This document shows positions 43,678-47,614 of a DNA stretch of 47,614 nucleotides, in pieces. This DNA comes from Clostridium algidicarnis DSM 15099 (GTDB lineage Bacteria; Bacillota; Clostridia; Clostridiales; Clostridiaceae), in assembly GCF_002934235.1 (NCBI RefSeq), contig NZ_PTIS01000020.1, forward strand, positions 1 through 47,614, given 5' to 3'. Positions within the stretch are counted from its first letter, which is position 1; each line of letters begins with the position of its first letter. The notes below the pieces were generated by a model. The model saw nothing but the letters and a program-made list of their open reading frames with translations. It made no database searches and was not told where the DNA came from. Made by a program: the position numbers and the translations under genes.

Positions 43678-44414
43678 AATAAAATCCTCTGTTTTAATTC
43701 ATTAATTAAGTCTTCTTTTATGGATAATATTTCAGGGTCATTTAGCATGTGCCTGTTTCTAGGGTAAGGTAGTGGCACTTCTATTTCCTTTAATTTAGAT
43801 ATAGGTTTTTCAGACACAACAAAAACTTTATTCGACAAGAACAGTGCTTCTTCTACATCATGGGTTATGAATAATATGGTTTTGTGAAATGTTGTCCACT
43901 GATCTAAAAGCCATTCTTGTAAGGAAATTTTAGTTATAGCATCTAGGGCGCTAAAGGGCTCATCCAAAATCAAGATTTCTGATCCTGTAAGAAGTGTTCT
44001 TATAAATGACACCCTTTGCCTCATGCCACCAGATAAATCTCTTGGATATTTATCTTTGTAATTTTCAAGACCAAAGGTATTTAAATATTCTTCAGCCATA
44101 CTCTTATCTTGCTTGTTTATTTCTAAAGGCAAAGCAGCATTTTCTAATATAGTCCTCCAAGGAAGCAAGGAGTCCTTTTGAGGCATGTACCCAATGTAAC
44201 CATCCATAGTATTAATATTTTCTCCATTAATAAAAACACTGCCCTTTAGAGGTTTTTCTAATTTAGAGATTAATCTAAAGATAGTGCTTTTTCCACAGCC
44301 ACTAGCACCAACGATGCTAACAAAATCACCCCTATTTATCTTAAAACTTAAACCTTCAATAATAAGATCAGATTGGTTTTCGTACTTAAAGCTTATGTTA
44401 CAAAAATCAAGCAT
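43674..44414 (-). CDS. thiZ: ABC transporter ATPase (ThiZ-like)
   Basis: A 246-residue ATPase: Walker A GASGCGKST near 36, Q-loop PQKDSLLPWRT, signature LSGGMRQRV near 128, Walker B ILILDEPFSALD and the switch His in LFITHDVEEAL. It belongs to the nitrate/sulfonate/taurine-type group that includes ThiZ. RBS AAGGAGA. REP6 lies between it and tenA but without a U-run, so the operon can read through. Confidence 0.92.
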   Translation of the reverse strand: MLDFCNISFKYENQSDLIIEGLSFKINRGDFVSIVGASGCGKSTIFRLISKLEKPLKGSVFINGENINTMDGYIGYMPQKDSLLPWRTILENAALPLEINKQDKSMAEEYLNTFGLENYKDKYPRDLSGGMRQRVSFIRTLLTGSEILILDEPFSALDAITKISLQEWLLDQWTTFHKTILFITHDVEEALFLSNKVFVVSEKPISKLKEIEVPLPYPRNRHMLNDPEILSIKEDLINELKQRILL

Positions 44415-44446
44415 ATAAAACTACATCTCCTTACATTTATTACCTC

Positions 44447-44489
44447 CACCTCTGGGGTGCAGCCAATTTTTACCTGCACCCCAGAGGTG
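44447..44489. repeat. REP6, inside the tenA-thiZXY operon
   Basis: Perfect 16-bp arms CACCTCTGGGGTGCAG / complement with an 11-base loop. On the minus strand the loop after the first unit reads GTAAAAATTGG, so it lacks the U-run seen at REP3, REP4 and REP5. Confidence 0.88.
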
Positions 44490-44504
44490 CATCCATTTAT
44501 TGGG

Positions 44505-45164
44505 TTAGGATTCTTTGTTGTATGACATGTCCCAAAACATATATTCATACTTACTTGTGGTTATGAATATTTCAGTTAACTTATTTAGGTCTTTAGCGTT
44601 CATATCTTTTGAAAGGATGTCCACTAAATCTATAATCCACTGAGTAGCTTCTTCGTATTCTTTTGAAATATAGCCTCTTACCCATTCACCGTAAAATTCA
44701 TTTTCTGTAGCGCCAGGAATTTTACTTAAGTGTTTACCTATTTCAAGATAACTCCACATACAAGATAAAAGAGAGGTGGAAAGCTCGGCTAAACTTCCTA
44801 CGTGTGAAACTGATAGCATGTAATGAGTGTAGGAAAGATTAGGTAAGGACTGCTTTGTGTTTTTAATTTCTTCTTTTGTTATGCCAAGTCTTTTCATATA
44901 AGACCTGTGTATGCTCATCTCTCCATTTAATATATTATCTACCATGCTAGAGAATCCTTGCATTACCTCTTCAGTATCTGCCTTAACTACACCTAAAGCG
45001 TAAATCTTTGCATAATCTAAAAGGTAAAGATAATCTTGAATCATATAAAATTTGAATTTATCTAAATCTAAGGTTCCATCACCTATACCTTTTATAAATG
45101 GGTGGCTATAATAGGATGTCCAAATTTCCTCAACGTTTTCATAAAGCCTTTCTGTAAATTTCAT
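44505..45164 (-). CDS. tenA: Thiaminase II / aminopyrimidine aminohydrolase TenA
   Basis: A 219-residue helical protein. I choose ATG 45164 (AGGAGGAG upstream) over an upstream start at 45185; with this start Cys135 (SLLSCMWSYLEIG) and Asp44 (MIQDYLYLLDYAK) carry the same numbers as the catalytic residues of B. subtilis TenA, and Glu207 (KYEYMFWDM) matches its Glu205. TenA deaminates aminopyrimidine to HMP, recovering the pyrimidine half of broken-down thiamin. It follows a TPP riboswitch and is the first gene of the transport operon. Confidence 0.95.
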   Translation of the reverse strand: MKFTERLYENVEEIWTSYYSHPFIKGIGDGTLDLDKFKFYMIQDYLYLLDYAKIYALGVVKADTEEVMQGFSSMVDNILNGEMSIHRSYMKRLGITKEEIKNTKQSLPNLSYTHYMLSVSHVGSLAELSTSLLSCMWSYLEIGKHLSKIPGATENEFYGEWVRGYISKEYEEATQWIIDLVDILSKDMNAKDLNKLTEIFITTSKYEYMFWDMSYNKES

Positions 45165-45195
45165 TTTATCTCCTCCTAAGTGCATATTTTAGAAA

Positions 45196-45227
45196 CAAAA
45201 AGTGCCAACCTCTAAGAGATTGGCACT
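45196..45227 (-). terminator. Expression-platform terminator of the TPP riboswitch
   Basis: Minus strand AGTGCCAATCTC-TTA-GAGGTTGGCACT (12 bp with one G-U pair) followed by TTTTG, between aptamer and tenA. It would stop transcription when TPP is bound. An imperfect TTGCT/AGCAA hairpin at 45245-45262 may belong to the competing structure. Confidence 0.85.
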
Positions 45228-45276
45228 GATATTTCTAAATATTGCTAAGTGACAGCAAATATTTTAAATAAATACA

Positions 45277-45365
45277 AAGCCTCTCCCTACGCTGGCATTA
45301 ACCAGATCAGGTTAGAAAGGTCTAAGAATCAAGTTCTTAATCTCAGCCAGCAACACCGGCCCCCT
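45277..45365 (-). ncRNA. TPP riboswitch (THI element)
   Basis: Minus-strand sequence contains the conserved blocks GCTGGCTGAGA, CCTGATCTGG and AATGCCAGCGTAGGGAG in order, closed by GGGGGCCGG. These form the pyrimidine- and pyrophosphate-sensor arms of the TPP aptamer. It controls tenA and the ThiXYZ-like genes by transcription termination. Confidence 0.97.
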
Positions 45366-45401
45366 TGGACTATTATAAATTATATTCTATTTTACAATGT
45401 A

Positions 45402-45430
45402 ATAATACTATAGAGATAGTATATAGTCAA
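45402..45430 (-). promoter_or_regulatory. Promoter of the TPP riboswitch operon
   Basis: Minus strand TTGACT (45430-45425), 17 bases, TATTAT (45407-45402). A perfect inverted repeat ATACTAT-AGAG-ATAGTAT (45405-45422) lies within the spacer and could bind a regulator in addition to the riboswitch. Confidence 0.6.
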
Positions 45431-45457
45431 ATTTTAATCAAGATACATTACCATTTA

Positions 45458-45514
45458 ATGGTTGCACCTCTGGGGTGCATCCACTTTTTGGATGCACCCC
45501 AGAGGTGCAACCAT
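45458..45514. repeat. REP7
   Basis: The longest pair: perfect 25-bp arms beginning ATGGTTGCACCTCTGGGG, loop ACTTTTT. It lies between the end of the SH3/NlpC gene and the riboswitch promoter. No U-run follows it on the minus strand. Confidence 0.9.
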
Positions 45515-45524
45515 GTCCTTACAA

Positions 45525-47420
45525 TTAGATTACTCTTCTTATTCTACCAATTTTGTACCAAGGTACATCCACAATTCTAATAAAGCTTCTTGTGTTTGGT
45601 GACTCTATCCATTTTCCGTCGCCTATGTACATGCCTACATGATTAAGGTCGCTAAAAAATAGCAGATCTCCTGGCTTTACGTTGGCTTTGGATACTTCTA
45701 CTCCATTAGTTACTTGGTCCCAAGTGGTTCTACCTATACTTACACCTGCTTGTCTAAATCCCCATTGCATAAGTCCAGAACAGTCAAATGCTCTATAACC
45801 AGCATCTATGTATTTACCTGGTATATCGTATTTGCCTCTCCTAGCATCATCTGGAAATCTTAGTATTAGTGAATTTAGTGAAGCTGTTGTTAAAAATTCA
45901 CCAGAGCCTCCCCACACATAAGGACTTCCAATTTGAGCTTTCATTGCGTTAAGGGCAATGTTATAGACATTTGCATGGCCAGCAGGATCTTTTACTTCAG
46001 TACCATTTACTTTTTTCACATAATCTTTATTTACATAACCAGTTTTACCGGCATATGTGACTTTGTACCATTCTCCTGCAGTACCTATAATATTACAAGT
46101 TTCTCCTGGTAATATATAAGCTAGAACTTGACTATCATCTGAGGTGCTTGGCTTACTTCTTAGTCTTAAATTAGTACTAATATTATAAATCATACCCATA
46201 CCTAGGTTTTCTAACTTTTCACCAGGAATTGCTGGTGCTGTGGGATTTGTGGGTTTTGTAGGAGTAGCATCTGGAACATCACTTCCTAAAACCTTAGCAT
46301 AGTCCTTATGAATATAACCAACCTTATTATCACATTCAATAAAGTACCAGTCGCCGGATTTGCTATTTATATTAAACTTTTGTCCACCTATTAAGTAAGA
46401 AACTACAGCTGAACTAGTGTTAGGTTCTTGTCTCATTCTTAAATTACTACTTACATTAATAACCTCACCCTTAGAAGAAATTGTTTCACTAGGCTTTTCA
46501 ACTGGCTTAGGTTCTACTGGCTTTGTAGGAGCATCAGCATTAAGTTCCTTTACATAATCCTTATGAACATACCCAGTTTTGCCATTAAACTCAATAAGAT
46601 ACCAATCGGAAGTCTTACCTTTAATATCAAATTTTTCTCCGCCATTCAAATATCCAACAACAGAAGCTGAAGTACTAGCAGAAGATCTCATTCTTAAATT
46701 ACTACTTACATTAATAACTTCACCCTTAGAAGAAGCTGTTTCACTAGGCTTTTCCACTGGTTTTTCAGAAGGCTTAGGTTCTACTGGCTTTGTAGGAGCA
46801 TCAGCATTAAGTTCCTTTACATAATCCTTATGAACATACCCAGTTTTGCCATTAAACTCAATAAGATACCAATCGGAAGTCTTACCTTTAATATCAAATT
46901 TTTCTCCGCCATTCAAATATCCAACAACAGAAGCTGAAGTACTAGTAGAAGATCTCATTCTTAAATTACTACTTACATTAATAACTTCACCCTTAGAAGA
47001 AGCTGTTTCACTAGGCTTTTCCACTGGTTTTTCAGAAGGCTTAGGTTCTACCGGCTTTGTAGGAGCATCAGCATTAAGTTCCTTTACATAATCTTTATGA
47101 ATAAAGCCAACCTTTCCATTAAACTCTATGCTATACCAATCTCCAGTTTTACCTTTTATGTTAAATTGTTGTCCACCTATTAAATATCCTACTATGGAAT
47201 AATTAGTTCCGGCAGACTCTCTAATATTTAAATTACTACTTACATTAATAACCTCACCTTTAGAGGCAATAGATGCAACAGAGATTTTAGCAGTTGGTGC
47301 ACTAGATGGCTTTTCAACAGCATAAACAGGCTTGTCTGCAAAATTAATACCGCCAATAATGCTAGCTGAAATGATAAATATTGATATTTTCTTTTTATTC
47401 ACCTTTAAATTAACCCCCAT
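45525..47420 (-). CDS. Secreted NlpC/P60 peptidoglycan hydrolase with five SH3 domains
   Basis: A 631-residue protein: signal sequence (about 1-33), five bacterial SH3b domains (about 50-480; motif SSNLRMRSS...VVGYLNGGEKFDIKGK...VHKDYVKEL) separated by Pro/Lys/Glu linkers, and a C-terminal NlpC/P60 peptidase. Catalytic Cys is in AFDCSGLMQWGF and His in LNHVGMYIGDG. It would cut peptide stems in the wall. The start may be ATG 47420 or GTG 47402, which has GGGGG upstream. SH3 domains 2 and 3 are almost identical, from a recent tandem duplication. Confidence 0.93.
   Translation of the reverse strand: MGVNLKVNKKKISIFIISASIIGGINFADKPVYAVEKPSSAPTAKISVASIASKGEVINVSSNLNIRESAGTNYSIVGYLIGGQQFNIKGKTGDWYSIEFNGKVGFIHKDYVKELNADAPTKPVEPKPSEKPVEKPSETASSKGEVINVSSNLRMRSSTSTSASVVGYLNGGEKFDIKGKTSDWYLIEFNGKTGYVHKDYVKELNADAPTKPVEPKPSEKPVEKPSETASSKGEVINVSSNLRMRSSASTSASVVGYLNGGEKFDIKGKTSDWYLIEFNGKTGYVHKDYVKELNADAPTKPVEPKPVEKPSETISSKGEVINVSSNLRMRQEPNTSSAVVSYLIGGQKFNINSKSGDWYFIECDNKVGYIHKDYAKVLGSDVPDATPTKPTNPTAPAIPGEKLENLGMGMIYNISTNLRLRSKPSTSDDSQVLAYILPGETCNIIGTAGEWYKVTYAGKTGYVNKDYVKKVNGTEVKDPAGHANVYNIALNAMKAQIGSPYVWGGSGEFLTTASLNSLILRFPDDARRGKYDIPGKYIDAGYRAFDCSGLMQWGFRQAGVSIGRTTWDQVTNGVEVSKANVKPGDLLFFSDLNHVGMYIGDGKWIESPNTRSFIRIVDVPWYKIGRIRRVI
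46530..47063 (-). repeat. Tandem 267-bp duplication of an SH3 module
   Basis: Two adjacent units of 267 bases (about 46530-46796 and 46797-47063) within the SH3/NlpC gene differ at only a few bases, while the other SH3 units are diverged. The unit length is a multiple of three, keeping frame and adding exactly one SH3 domain plus linker. Boundaries are approximate. Confidence 0.85.
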
Positions 47421-47502
47421 TTCTTTAAATACTTAGATATGTATAAATAATTACAAAAACTTTAATATGATTTAATTATACATCATAATATTACACAATT
47501 TT

Positions 47503-47530
47503 AATATAGATTAATTATAGTTTGAGTCAA
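47503..47530 (-). promoter_or_regulatory. Probable promoter of the SH3/NlpC gene
   Basis: Minus strand TTGACT (47530-47525), 16 bases, TATATT (47508-47503), about 85 bases before the start codon. The remaining bases to 47614 show nothing further. Confidence 0.5.
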
Positions 47531-47614
47531 GTAAAAGTGGGCAACTATTTTGTTTAATTTATTATCCATTATTTTACATGAGATATTTATAATTTACCAT
47601 GCCCATTTTTATTC

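Noticed and set aside
35216-45514. CRISPR array
   Set aside because: The repeats are palindromic intergenic pairs spread over 10 kb between genes with no regular spacers and no cas genes.
45365-45580. 71-codon + strand ORF across REP7
   Set aside because: It covers a riboswitch promoter and a REP element and overlaps the real minus-strand SH3/NlpC gene; no ribosome site.

Overview
The window is AT-rich DNA with Clostridium-like features: strong AGGAGG-type ribosome sites, frequent TTG/GTG starts, short intergenic gaps, lipobox and LPxTG surface proteins, a typical clostridial flagellin and a thiamin salvage set under a TPP riboswitch. I do not name a species.

Layout. 1-120: 3' end of a group II intron whose body lies outside the window, sitting in a dispersed repeat. 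229-843: a REP-associated tyrosine transposase (RAYT1). 994-3658: comM-like ATPase and dprA. 3826-4872: a phospholipase D-like protein framed by repeats. 5253-7239: a probable sigma-28 promoter, a divergent CsrA, and flagellin whose leader resembles the CsrA-controlled B. subtilis hag leader. 7263-10017: small unknowns, an XRE regulator and a NERD protein. 10236-15894: an LPxTG leucine-rich-repeat protein, a fused phosphocholine cytidylyltransferase/choline kinase, a lipoprotein, and a small BFD-like Fe-S protein with an in-frame TGA where a cysteine is expected.

15960-36216 is a cell-surface polysaccharide locus, all on +: galU, a 4,6-dehydratase, aminotransferases, the initiating sugar transferase, an ATP-grasp enzyme, glycosyltransferases, a Wbp-type aminotransferase/acyltransferase/dehydrogenase/oxidase set for a diacylamino-uronic acid, a Wzy-like polymerase, a MurJ/MviN flippase, galE and an LCP transferase. 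Together they would make sugar nucleotides, assemble a lipid-linked repeat, flip and polymerise it, and attach it to peptidoglycan.

36376-37092 is a second RAYT. From 37255 on, the genes are on the minus strand: a PHP phosphoesterase with a PTS EIIBC, two ThiM-type kinases (one frameshifted), a ThiXYZ-like transporter and TenA behind a TPP riboswitch, and a secreted SH3/NlpC-P60 hydrolase.

Two dispersed repeat systems stand out. The first 12 kb carries a modular A-B-C repeat: A is a coding-competent piece, B a GC-richer hairpin and C a mobile terminator hairpin. RAYT1 lies between A copies. From 35.2 to 45.5 kb, seven BIME-like paired palindromes (REP1-REP7) occupy intergenic spaces, and RAYT2 lies exactly between two of them. 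Several of these palindromes are positioned with a U-run so as to terminate the minus-strand operons, while the one inside the tenA-thiZXY operon lacks the U-run. This RAYT/REP arrangement, the possible selenocysteine codon and the CsrA-flagellin module are the most interesting items.
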